Positions 40,755 through 50,826 of a stretch of DNA of 64,000 bases are shown here, one piece after another. The first letter of the stretch is position 1; every line of letters starts with the position of its first letter. The stretch is taken from NCBI GenBank assembly GCA_027574665.1, contig CM050654.1, positions 32,445,722-32,509,721 of the forward strand. The letters run 5' to 3'. A program made the position numbers and the translations under genes. The notes under the pieces were generated by a model, which saw nothing but the letters and a program-made list of their open reading frames with translations, was not told the DNA's origin and did not search any database. The stretch comes from Rhynochetos jubatus (Eukaryota > Chordata > Aves > Eurypygiformes > Rhynochetidae).

Positions 40755-42089
40755 GGTTTAAATTGAAAGAGGGTAGATTTAGATTAGATATCAGGAAGAA
40801 ATTCTTCCTGGAGATGGTGGTGAGGCAGTGGAAGAGGTTGTGGAAGAGGCTGCCCAGAGAAGCTGTGGGTGCCCCATCCCTGGAAGTGTTCAAGGCCAGG
40901 CTGGATGAGGCTTGGAGCAACCTGGTCTAGTGGAGGGTGTCCCTGCCCATGGCAGGGGGGTTGGAACCGGATGATGTTTAAGGTCCCTTCCAACCCAAAC
41001 TGTGCTATGATTCTATGGTTCTAGCTGGTTTCCAGTCCACCTCTTCCTTCTCCAGCTGCGGTTTCTGCTTCCAGTGGGACATATTATCTCCCTGCTACAG
41101 GCACAAGAGCCCTGAGTGGATCCCCGAGACATTGCCTTGCATCTCCCAGATGGGCAAAGCCCCAAGTCAAAGAAAGACACAACACACAGCAAATTGGAAA
41201 CAGAGTTCAGGTTCGCTGCATTCTTATGTATTGAAAAGCACCTTGGTGCTCAAGGGCATTGGCAGGAAAATTTTCACGCTCCAGGCTTGCTGTGAGGTTG
41301 CCAGTGCTTCCAGTGAGGCTGTACTCGAAGAACAGATCCTACAGCACTGTCAGAAGCGAAGCAGGAAGGTTTCATCTTTGCAGTCGCTGTGTAGGAGTCT
41401 CTAGGGGAGGTCACTGGCACTGTCCTGGCACCAGGTGCTGGGGTCCTCTGCCAGGATGGCTCTAGGGTCTGCAGGATCCCACCTGGTAGCTCTGTGAAAC
41501 TACCCAGCACAGGCCTCCCTTCCCCCAGGAGCAGACACAGCACGCGCTGTGTGGGTAGGTGCCACCCCGCGTGGGTTTGCGAGCCCTGTGCCGAAGCTGC
41601 AGCCCTCACCTCCTGCCCACAAACGGCCCTTGGCCCCACGAGGTGTCACTGACTCCAAAGCTGTTACACAGCAAACCGAGATTCGGATCCCCAGCCTGCG
41701 GCATGGGCACCACCACCCCTACTCCGGCTGAGCTCCTGGCACGCGGGCACAAAGCACAGCACCTCTCCGCTGTTCCCTCTCAGTACGTATTTACACCTGG
41801 GAGAAGCAGCTTGTTGGGTTTGTTCTGCTTTCAATACCAGAGCGCAAAACTATGATGCTGCCGCTCTGGAATCCTGCCCGACCTCTCCTACCAGCCACCT
41901 CCAGCAAGGGTCAGGACGTCTTTGCCACCTCCAGTTTTCCATGCTTTAGGTGGGAAATCTAGCACAACAGCCTGCCACCTTCCAAAGCAAGTTGTGCTTC
42001 TGGACGTAGGGCATATCGGTCCGTGTCAGAAGGGTGAGCGTTCACCCCAGTGCTTCGGGCACAACTGGCAGCAAGCAGAGGGAGAGCGG

Positions 42090-42134
42090 TTGGGATCGCG
42101 GCACTTGGGATTGCGGCACCCGGGATCGCGACAG
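42090..42134. repeat. GC-rich minisatellite, three 15-bp units
   Basis: Units at 42090, 42105 and 42120 read TTGGGATCGCGGCAC, TTGGGATTGCGGCAC and CCGGGATCGCGACAG. It sits at the upstream shoulder of the CpG island. The CpG-bearing GATCGCG core may bind a factor, but I do not recognise the motif. Confidence 0.85.
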
Positions 42135-42208
42135 GCTGGTTGGTGTTTTCAACGAGCTGTACAAAGTTTTAGCTGTTGGATGCTTAAGCTAAGGATGGCG
42201 CTGGGAAG

Positions 42209-42221
42209 AAAAAAAAAAAAA
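42209..42221. repeat. Poly(A) tract, A13
   Basis: Homopolymer run between the minisatellite and the dense part of the CpG island. No AATAAA precedes it at the usual spacing. Confidence 0.85.
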
Positions 42222-42492
42222 GATGTGAACTTTAAAAAACACCCCACAGCAATACAAGTTTTGCCTTTTAAAGACATTGGAGGACCCCGCTCCACAGCGT
42301 ATCGGAGCTTCACCAACTTCCTCCGGGCAGTTTTTCTTTCTCGGATGCCGCCCACACGGCCGCAGCCTCAGCGAGGATCCAGCGGTTTCCCGCACCCCCC
42401 CTCCCCGAAAACTCGTTTTCCTTCCAGAGGGCGGCGGCTGGCCGGCTGGGGGTGCGGGCGTTCCGCGGCCGCGCAGGGCGCTCCGCCCGCTG

Positions 42493-42552
42493 CCGCCCCG
42501 TTGCATAAGGCGGTGCAGTGGCCGCCGGCCGCGCTCCGCCCCTTTCCGCCCC
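42493..42552 (-). promoter_or_regulatory. Cluster of three GC boxes (SP/KLF sites)
   Basis: CCGCCCC occurs at 42493-42499, 42536-42542 and 42546-42552. All three are in the same orientation (GGGGCGG on the minus strand), just upstream of the alternative first exon. Confidence 0.55.
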
Positions 42553-42720
42553 GCGGAGGTGCTCGTCGGGTACGGCGGGGACAACGGGAGCCGCGGCCGG
42601 GAGCGGCTCGGCCGCTTATCACGGCTGTTTTTACATCTTTTTTTTTTTCTGGCTTTAAGGCTTTTTTTTTTTGAAATTGTGGTTTGTTGTTTTTCCCAAG
42701 CGGGCCGGTGGCTCCTTGCC

Positions 42721-42744
42721 ATGAGCAGCCCGAAGGCAGCATGA
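42721..42744 (+). CDS. Upstream ORF of 7 codons overlapping the short-form start
   Basis: ATG at 42721 opens a frame reading M-S-S-P-K-A-A and stops at TGA 42742-42744. The stop overlaps the main start codon as ATGA (42741-42744). The upstream ATG has G at -3 and the main ATG has A at -3, so both contexts are acceptable. If the transcript starts upstream of 42721, ribosomes meet this short frame first and must leak past it or reinitiate, which would dampen synthesis of the short Kalirin. The frame is seen directly; translation is inference. Confidence 0.45.
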   Translation: MSSPKAA

Positions 42745-42822
42745 AAGCGGGCAGGCGCGGCTATCCCGCCCGCTCCGGTGTAGGATGGCTCTTGGCGAAG
42801 TGCTGCTGCTGCTCCTGCAAAG
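42741..42822 (+). CDS. KALRN: Alternative first coding exon of KALRN (Duet/TRAD, delta-Kalirin) with cysteine-rich leader
   Basis: ATG at 42741 opens 27 codons plus one base, ending at AAAG|GTCGGT. The peptide begins MKAGRRGYPARSG, continues VGWLLAKCCCCSCK, and splices in phase 1 to exon 62550 (Asp-Ala-Tyr-Ser-Val). From memory, human KALRN isoform Duet starts MKGGDRAY and contains GWLFAKCCCC before the same DAYSVSS junction. The match in position, phase and motif makes this the orthologous exon, one codon shorter. It replaces the spectrin-repeat, first GEF and first SH3 parts, giving a protein with the second DH-PH (RhoA-type), second SH3, Ig/Fn3 and kinase regions. The CCCCSC cluster beside a Lys looks like a palmitoylation site for membrane anchoring (inference). 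In-frame codons upstream of 42741 lack an ATG nearby. The donor is weak at +3 and +4. Confidence 0.85.
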
Positions 42823-42840
42823 GTCGGTGGGGTCCGGGGG

Positions 42841-42858
42841 TGTGTGTGTGTGTGTGTG
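42841..42858. repeat. (TG)9 microsatellite just after the alternative first exon
   Basis: Nine TG units begin 18 bp after the donor at 42822|42823, within the CpG island. Such tracts can adopt Z-DNA and UG repeats can bind CELF/TDP-43-type splicing factors; either role here is inference. Confidence 0.9.
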
Positions 42859-43158
42859 GAGAGGCCCCTCGGGGGACCGGCAGCCCAGCGGTGCCCTCGG
42901 CGGGGCAGCCTCCCCGCGCCGCTGTGCCCGCTGTGCCCCGGGGGCGAGCGGAGGGAAGGGGAAGGGGCAGGTGGAGGCGGAGGGCAGCTGGGCTCGGCAC
43001 CGCGGGTGCGGCCGGGGGCTCCCTCGGCCGCGGGCATCGGGAGGGAGAGGGCTCAAGTTGACAGGATGCGTTTTATCGTTGCTGGTAGGAAACACCCTGG
43101 GACTGTAAGGTCAATAGGGCGGGGAGAAATATTTGCTTAAATGAGATTTCTTTCTTTC

Positions 43159-43174
43159 TTTTTTTTTTTTTTTT
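43159..43174. repeat. Poly(T) tract
   Basis: Run of about 16 T following TTTCTTTC, just beyond the CpG island. Simple sequence only. Confidence 0.8.
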
Positions 43175-44110
43175 CCCTTTCTAGCCTTCCTTGGGCTTGG
43201 ATAGGAACAAAATGCTTTGAGAACATCTGTTTCTCACAGTTCACAAATCTCTGAATGGTGATGTGGGAAGGTCTGGGATAGCTGGCTGAGCTGAAACACA
43301 GAGATGTGGGAAAGCCACAGCAGCTAGAGCGCCTTGTAAAAATAAAATAAAAGTCTGGCTTTTACAAGGAACAGTGCGGCTCGGACGCGCTGACTGACGA
43401 TTTCCCAGCCTGCAGCCTTCATGCCGTGCTCTGGCTCTTGAACTTGTTCTGGATTATGTGAGTTTTTTGAAGATGTATGTGTGTGGTATTTCAGTGTTTC
43501 CTGTTCTCTGAATGGCCAAGCAGAAATGTCCCAAACAAAACTTGCCTTTTGTTTTGGGTCCTTTTTGTTAAAAAAAAAACAAAAAAAACCCCAAAAAAAA
43601 CAAACAACCACTAACTCTAAAGCTTTTCAGTGCAGTTTTTTGGTAATCGTGGAACCCATCCCCAGATAAAGATGACTGAGGACGGGTGAGCTTACAGATT
43701 TTGCAGTGCGGGAGCCCTGTCTCCCTGGTTATTGAGCTAGACTCACGCCTGTGTGGTGACAGCAGCAAACCAGAACTAGTTGGTGATGGAGTTTGCCAGG
43801 ATTTCATAAGACGTTGGTCTCTCGTAGCCTGAGGAGAACACATTACTTCGTGCCAGAGAAGTGAACTGTGAGGTCGATCCACAAAACCCCCGCTTTTTTG
43901 CAGGATTTAAGAAGGAACGTGTAATTTGGTTGTAGGGGTAGGGCTGCCAACAGGCAGGTTGTGGTGCTAAATTCCTGTGAAAACCAAGTCTCTAGGACAG
44001 CCCGTGCTTCAGTGTGTTGGCCCATGCCGCTGGTGGGAGCAGGCTTCAAGCTCTCTGACCTGGCTCTGGTCTTTAAAATGTAGATTCTAACGGATTAAAA
44101 TCTTCCTGCT

Positions 44111-44133
44111 CTTCCCCCTCTGGAAGGGGGAAG
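44111..44133. repeat. Perfect 8-bp-stem hairpin
   Basis: CTTCCCCC and GGGGGAAG flank the 7-nt loop TCTGGAA. It is a simple inverted repeat in intron. No T tract or other sign makes it a terminator or small-RNA precursor. Confidence 0.6.
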
Positions 44134-46050
44134 GGGAGACAGCTGACTCTTCTCTCTCCCTTTGAAATGTTAACTGTGTTTGCAGTTGTAGTTTATCGGC
44201 TTAGTAACAGAAGTTGTTTTGTGGTACTGATTGCTTGACTTTTTTCTTGTCCTTGGTAGTACACTTTGGGGGAAAAGTTGTAAAAGGTCACCTGTTACAC
44301 TGTGTTTATTAAAGAAAACCGGAGGTAGTCAGACAGTAGAAATACTCCCTGAGTATAAGGAGGTACCCAACCTGACATTTGATGAGGTACTTGGATGCCC
44401 CAGACTGCAGCATCAGTGTGCTGCTGTTGATGCTTTGATGTGGCAAGCAGATCTTCGAAGCTCTAACTTCATGTATTCTGCAGTGTTAGTGATCATCCTT
44501 GCTTCTGGGACACACACTCAGTCCCAGGGCTTCTCACTGATGTGACTTGCAGTAGAAGATGTGCTATAGGTGACTGTATTTAAGGTGGACATGAAGCACC
44601 GTGGAGCTGTTCTCATGGCTGCCCCGTAAATGATCTTCCCTTTGCCTTTTTCCTGGTGACACACGCCTGATGTATCTTGCTCTTTTGCAACAACTGAGTA
44701 GGTTTTGTTGTGCCAATAAGAACCGTCCAGTGAGAGGAATTGAAAAGATGAGCCTGCAGTCTGTGCTCAAGCAGAGGTTATGTTGGTACAAGCTGTGTCG
44801 ATGCTTTTCGTGTCGTGGAGCTTGGAAGCGATGCGGATGCTTGATCTCTTAAATAGCAACAGTAATGCAGAGCTGAAAACATCCAAACCCTAGGTCCCTA
44901 GTGTGGCATGAAATATGTACGTTTCGTGTAACTGGGCATTTCTCGGAAGGATTTTTGACAGCTAACGCAAACCACTCTTTGGCATCAGTCTTATCCTGTC
45001 TTTTGCAGCAGTGGAGACCCTGATACTGCTTTTTTGCTTGTTTCGCTTGATGAGTTTCTGATCTTGTCAGCTTTGCCCACGTACAAATCTATTGGGATCC
45101 GTCCAGAGAAAGCAACTGACACTTAGTAGCATTTGCAGTTTTGCTCTGACCCTGGTAGTCCCCTGCGTGAACTAAATAAGGACTACTTGTCTGTTCTGAA
45201 GTATGGGGAGATATGAATCCTAATATAGGAGTGCCACAGAGCAAGGGTCTGTCACTTGCTTTCGGCCATAAAAAGGGGTAGTTAAGAGCTGTAGACTTGC
45301 ACAGCCTTCAGGCCAATAGCCTTAATCAGCCAAGAGTGGGCAAGCAAGGCTTTTTGCAGTATCTCCTAAATGCAGAAATGCAAGGTGACCTAGTGTAATG
45401 GGATACGTTTCAGTGCTGCAAAACTGGCTCCAAAAGCAGCCTGATAAGGGGTTCAAATTCTGATGGTCTTCTGGTAACTAGAAAGTAATCGAACTCTTCT
45501 TAGATATCAGCCCAGGGTTTGCAACTGAATATACCTTGTTGTCTTTTAACATGGAGTCCATCTCCTCAGTTTTCTGTGTGGTTCAGATGAGAGGCTCCTT
45601 TAAAAGGGTTGTGATGAGGGAAAGGGAAGAAGTTGGAAGGATTCCTGCTTTGTGAAAGTCTTTCCTAAAGCAAATGGTCAGCTTCATGCCTTGAATGTGC
45701 CAAGGTCAAAACTTCGTTGCCTTTAAACACGGAGCGAAGTCCAGTGGGTGAGTGCCATTACCTTCAGCGCAGAGTTCAGAAGCTCAGCAGTGGGTGCATG
45801 GAGCTTGGGTCAGGTGGAGACTGAAGTCAGGCTCTGATGTATGGGGAGCTGTAAAGAAGAGTCAGTGACTGAGATTTAACCTAGAAGTTAAATTCTGTGT
45901 GCTGTATTATATCCAGGGTCTTACCTAGAGGACCTTTTTTTGCCGTAGTTCAGCTCATTAGGTTCTAACCCAACCTGGAGCACGCTGAGGTCTCATTGCC
46001 CTAAGGGGCACCAGGAGGGTGGAAAGTACTAACAAGGTGTAGGAAATGCC

Positions 46051-46067
46051 TTTTTTTTTTTTTTTTT
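46051..46067. repeat. Poly(T) tract, T17, followed by CTTAG
   Basis: It resembles a 3' splice site (T17-CTTAG), but no coding exon of Kalirin type follows. Confidence 0.8.
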
Positions 46068-46570
46068 CTTAGAGCACAAGGAGAGAGACGTTCTGATCTG
46101 TGGACTTGAGAAGCTAGCTATGGGTACATCAGGTACAGCCCAAAAAGGATCTGTGGTTAAAAGTAGCCTGTTGTCAGCATAACTTTACAGTGCAACACCT
46201 TACACCCCATTCCAAGCCATATGGTGTGGCTGTAATCAGCTGTGAATATAAAACACTTCTTATTTGAGGGTAGCCAGAAACAGGGAAGATGGATTTAAAT
46301 GGATGCGCTGTATCAACTTCGATAAAGAACATGTCCCTCTGCCTCCTTGAACAGTTGCTCTGCTGAGCAGGCTGCTGGTCATATCCAAACTTTTCACTTC
46401 AGAACAAAAGAAACTTAAAGTGAATGTCAAACCTTTCATCTCAGTGTGTTAAAAATGAAGGATTGAGTGGGTTTGTGTCTGTGCTGAGCTCCTGGTAAAG
46501 CCCTTACTTAAATTTCCTGTCCCTCCAGCTTCTTCTGTATATCTCCTACAGTTTTGCTATTCCTTCTGCA

Positions 46571-46588
46571 TTTTTTTTTTTTTTTTTT
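46571..46588. repeat. Poly(T) tract, T18
   Basis: Homopolymer inside a pyrimidine-rich stretch (about 46500-46630). No coding sequence follows. Confidence 0.85.
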
Positions 46589-49500
46589 GCTGTCCTCTTT
46601 TCTTTCCTTTTCCGCTTCTTGCTATCCTTCCCTGAGTCTTTTGATTGGTTACTGGCTCAGCCTGGTGAACCTCTTTGCTGTAAGATTAACAAAATAAGCT
46701 TCTCTTGACAGAGCGATGGTGACTAATGTGCAGTGAAGGGAGTTCAGCCAGCCACCTTGTACATCTTTGCTAGCTGGTCAGAAACAGAGCCTTAACTGGA
46801 AGTTGGGCAAACCAGCATCATTACAAGGGCTGTCAACAGCACGTTAATAAAAGTTATTTCTTCATTAGGTAAGAAGTGAGATCTGATGGTGCTTTTTATA
46901 GAAGGTGCTGATGCTGTGTTACAGCGAGCTGCAGAGCTTTGCTAAGGAAACTGGTACCTTTGTGCCGAGTGGTAGCAAGAGAGTGATCTGCAAGAATATA
47001 TTCAAGCCCATAACATTTCCTAATTTGAACACATTTTATTAAGTGTTTCGGGCTGAGCCATGGTTACACTGTGTAAAGCATGATGGAATGCATGGCCGAA
47101 GCTGTTCCGTCAAAATTGAGGCAGAGGAGAAAACAATAGTAAAAATAAAGTTGTCAGCCAAAGCTTGCTTAGTTTCCTGGTCCTTCCTGTATGACAAATA
47201 TGAGGAAACTGTTACCGTCCCCAAATACACTCCTTCGGTGAAGTCCGTCTGTTGTTCGCTAGTTGCATCTCGGTGAAGTCAGGAGGATCAAGTGCCCTGG
47301 TCTGCTGTGGGCAGTCTCTCTCTCTCATGCCAGAGTTGTGCTCGGCTCTTTCTCCTGGCTGGTTCACAAGCAAATGGCTGTGGTGAGGTTTGAGAGAGTT
47401 GTTGTTTTCTTCCAGTTCTATTAAAAGAAAATTGGTAAGTCCATGGCAGGAGCATCTCTTCTAAGTCCTGTGTTTTCCCTCCTCCGCAGGCTGAGTCAGG
47501 AGTCGGAGTGGGTCATGGCAGATAGTTATTGGAAGGGACAAAAGAGTTGATGAAAATGCTGCCCAGTTGAACAAGTAGGATTAATGTGACAGGGTGAATA
47601 CGGGTAGCAAAAAACCGGCTCTTTCTGTTAGTGCGGAGATGTGCTCTAGCACACCTGCTCTACACCCTCCTGACAGATAGCCCTGAATTGAGCGTGTCCC
47701 AGAAGCGTGCCCGATAGTCACCGTGCCAGTCTTTTGGAGTAAATACAGACTCACTGTCCTGAACCTGTTAGTGTTAGGTGTTGTTAAATCCTACCTGTTG
47801 GCAGGAGGGTTTTTGGAGGGTAGAAACCTTGTTCACGGATACAGCAGTTCAAGTTTTCCGTGGGTCTGTGTTACTGCAAAGTACAAAGTGTCCAAGGGCA
47901 CAGGAGGTTTGAGGTTTTTCGGAGGGCTGGTTGCCGCACGTGACACTGCTCACCGCTCTCATCTTCCGCCAGCCACTTTCTGTAAATCTTATGTTTATCG
48001 TATCACTGCCAGTGTTCAGGAGGCTTTAACAGCTTTCTCTTGCTTCCCAAGATCCAAGTAATACTGGCATTACTTTATTATTTTTTGAACCTTGCGCACT
48101 CCGCTAGGCAACTCTGACTCTCCCAACACAAGGTAGCCCCTCGTCCTCCGGCTTTGTGTCTCCCTTTCGCGACTGATCTTGTTGCCTTATCTTTTGTGAT
48201 GTGGTTATATACGGGATGTGACAAGAGTTGTACAGAAAACAAACTTTAAGATCTTAATTCTTATGTGTAACGTAGATAACGAGTTCAGCTGGCTTACAAA
48301 GATCATCTTCCAGTTACTAGTCTGGGGGTGAATGCGGGGTGGGGATCTTTATTATTCAGATTGCTGCATTGTTTTCAACTTTCATAAATTCATCCAGTTC
48401 TCAAGAAACATGGGGTTTGCTTTTATGCTGGCAAAGCGCCTAAGCTTCCCATTCGCTCCAAGAAGCTTGTAAGAATTCATAAGGCTTTATTCGTCTTGTC
48501 AAAAGCCTGAAGAAGGGAGACTTTATTCTGAGGGAAAGATTACAGATAATGGTGAAAAATATAGCTTGGGTAATACCCTGTTCACTGCAAAGAACATGGG
48601 CCAACTAAACATGCTGCTTTCCTATAAAATAAGTGCCAGATAGATGTATTATTTAGTAATTCAATGCACAGATGCTGAAATACAAATCTACTCATGTTGA
48701 AGTGAAACAAAAAGGGCAGTTCACACAACGCCTGAAGGTTTGTTTGTTTTTTCTTCCAAACTGTTATGTTTCATCATACACCTTGTTAAAACTTGTGTAT
48801 GTATTAGGAAAACTAATGTATCGTTTTAAGGTTAAAAAAAACAAACCTCAATGTTTCAGTCTAAAAATAGTATTGAGATACTTCTCCAACACACCAGAAC
48901 ACTGTAACATCTCAGTGCAATCCTCTCTTAACAGGCTGTATGGAAACGTTTTCATCTTTGGCAAAAGTTGCAATTTCTTTTCAAAAGAGAAGATTGGTTG
49001 GGCAGTTAGTGATTACAGGAGGGATCTATAAATCTGGTTTTCAGTCCATAAGGAAATCCAGTTCTCCGTCAGTTTAGCCACTGCATATCATTTGCCGTTG
49101 CAGAACAGTTCGATTGCTAATATTGCATCATGCAACTCAATGTCACGTAAAGGGGCTTTTTGAAACAACTACAGAAGTGCATCTGGCTGTTTTCTTGAAA
49201 AAAAGATCTGTGTATCATAAGTAGGACTTCAGCACGTGTCAAGAATTATTAGAAAGTACCTAATGAGATATGCTCAAAACCATCTCCCTTGGCTAGTGTT
49301 CTTTCCCATTAGAAAACCACAAACCAAAAATTAGCCTGTTTGCTTTTAGTTAATAATGTTTGATGTGGCTGATTATTCTGAAACGCAAACCGGTCTTTGA
49401 ATTAAAGGTAGTTAGTGCATCCCGTTGGGTCTCCGGTCGAGTTTGATGTGCCTCCCAATCTGTCGGCCTCTGTCCTAGACCAGGACATCAGACATTTCAC

Positions 49501-50808
49501 CTGGGCTCTTTCAGATAATTAGGTCAAAATATGAAATTTTCACAGTGAAGTCCTGATGAGATGTGAAATAGAACCTGCAAACTGAATTACAGCAGTTAAT
49601 AATAGAACCCACGGGGGTTTCTTCTTTTTGGTGGGGAGCGAGCCATTATATACACTTTGGTTTACGTACTTGTCTTTTGCTTCTCTCTAAGGCGGAATGC
49701 GTAACATCACGTTGCAGAAAGCCCAGTATAGCTGTGGTGGGTTTCTTACTCCTTTGCCTCCCAGCACTTCCCAATCCTTACACGTGCTCCTCTACTGTAC
49801 AGGAACTTGTACAGTCACTGCTCAGTACTTTTGAAAAATGGAAAAAATACGTCTCCCGTTTTGTGTGTTGCCACATGAGGACTTAGTAGTTGCTCTTCTG
49901 TTGCCCCTGTTGCGGGCACGTGGGGGTTCCGTGTGTTACAGCCGTTGCTAGTCCTGGTACAGCTCAGCGACTTTCAAATCTTGGATCCCTGCGGAATTAA
50001 CTTCCAGGCTGTGCAAGGCTGTGAAGTTGCACAAAGGGGTGAGTCTGGGGAGCCAAACCTGCTGGGAATCAATTAGCAAATATGATCCGGAGGAACCAGC
50101 AAGTGGTTTCTGGTGAAGGTTTTGTATCTTTTGTATTGGGCGGTTGTAAATCAAACACGGAAATTTCACGTTGCTGGATATGGGAAAGCACAAGTACAGT
50201 CTGTCTGTCAGCTTTGAGCAAAGATCCCGTGTTCATTAGCACAAGACAGCACTGAAGTAAACATTTAGGGAAGAGATGGACTGTGATAAGAAAGGATTGG
50301 AGGGGTCTCCACTGTTATGTTTTCCAGGCGTTTTTCCATGTTCAGATTGCACATGGAGCAAGCAGCTCTGAGCACAAAAGGAGAGCTGGGAGTGGCACAT
50401 CCCCAGCTACAGCTAAATCCACTGAGGACGCTTCTGCATGCAGTCCAGGCCAGCAGTTACAGCTAGAGTATGTGCCCTGATGTGCTGTGTTGGTTTTTTT
50501 CCTCCTCCCTTCCTAATGCACATGTAGCTTTGGTGAACAGAGGTTTATTACATCCCCAAGACACGCAGTACAGTCTTAACCTATCTGCAAGCACGTTACA
50601 GTTCAGCCAGCGCTCTGAAACTTTCCTGAGGTCACGTAGGAAATTGGTGGCAGAATGACCATCAGATAGTCAGCAGTTACAGCTTCAAGATTTATATCTA
50701 CCAATTGATTTCAGCCTTTTGATAGGCCTGCGTGCCCTAGGAAGCGCATCACACACGTACCCCAGTTCGTCTCGTTCAGCAGTGCCAGTTAACTGTGGCT
50801 GGAGCAAT

Positions 50809-50826
50809 CCCCGCTGCGCGGCGGGG
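50809..50826. repeat. GC-rich inverted repeat
   Basis: CCCCGC and GCGGGG flank TGCGCG, an isolated CpG-dense patch in AT-rich intron. A 17-mer with one difference occurs at 20824-20840. Confidence 0.55.

Larger units (their letters stand above)
40566..41023 (+). mobile_element. CR1 LINE, 5'-truncated copy of about 460 bp
   Basis: The copy begins near GAAGACAGGCTGAG, runs through TTCAGCCTGGAGAAGAGAAG, AGGAAGAAATTCTTCCTGG, GGCTGCCCAGAGAAGCTGTG and AAGTGTTCAAGGCCAGGCTGG, and ends with GGTCCCTTCCAACCCAAAC and an ATTCTATGGTTCTA-type tail. These are consecutive landmarks of avian CR1 (end of the ORF2 region plus 3'UTR). Reverse-transcriptase coding capacity is lost. Two oddities lie inside: G12-C-G9 at 40669-40690 and a perfect 24-bp tandem duplication at 40707-40754. 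The 5' boundary is approximate and the subfamily is not resolved. Confidence 0.95.
23723..42740 (+). other. KALRN: KALRN intron between the SH3 exon and the alternative first exon
   Basis: Non-coding for full-length Kalirin. It begins with donor GTAGGC. Two CR1 fragments are recognised and listed separately. Much of the rest is unique sequence. A GC-rich patch lies near 24980-25050, and an AT-rich, CpG-poor block around 27300-27560 could be a conserved element. From about 41400 the GC content rises into the CpG island; the last few hundred bases are promoter and 5'UTR of the short form. No open frame on either strand resembles a known protein. Confidence 0.85.
42270..43060 (+). promoter_or_regulatory. 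KALRN: CpG island: alternative KALRN promoter for the short (Duet/delta-Kalirin) form
   Basis: CpG dinucleotides are dense here and scarce in the flanking introns. Three GC boxes (CCGCCCC, i.e. GGGGCGG on the minus strand) lie at 42493, 42536 and 42546, some 190-250 bp before the start codon at 42741. No clear TATA box is seen, as is usual for CpG-island promoters. The island continues past the exon and includes a (TG)9 run at 42841. It overlaps a first exon whose peptide matches an alternative Kalirin N-terminus, so the promoter call is well supported by position. The transcription start and strand activity are not visible from sequence. Long open frames on both strands here are by-products of GC content. 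Confidence 0.8.

Noticed and set aside
41922-42674. Plus-strand open frame of 250 codons upstream of the leader exon
   Set aside because: It crosses the minisatellite, a poly(A) run and GC-box sequence and resembles no protein. It is more likely promoter and 5'UTR sequence.
42189-43037. Minus-strand open frame of 282 codons across the CpG island
   Set aside because: It is Pro/Arg/Gly-rich low-complexity translation produced by GC content, opposite the real leader exon, with no recognisable domain.
46051-46120. Possible exon after the T17-CTTAG acceptor-like sequence
   Set aside because: The following sequence does not encode any Kalirin segment and no matching donor with coding frame was seen.
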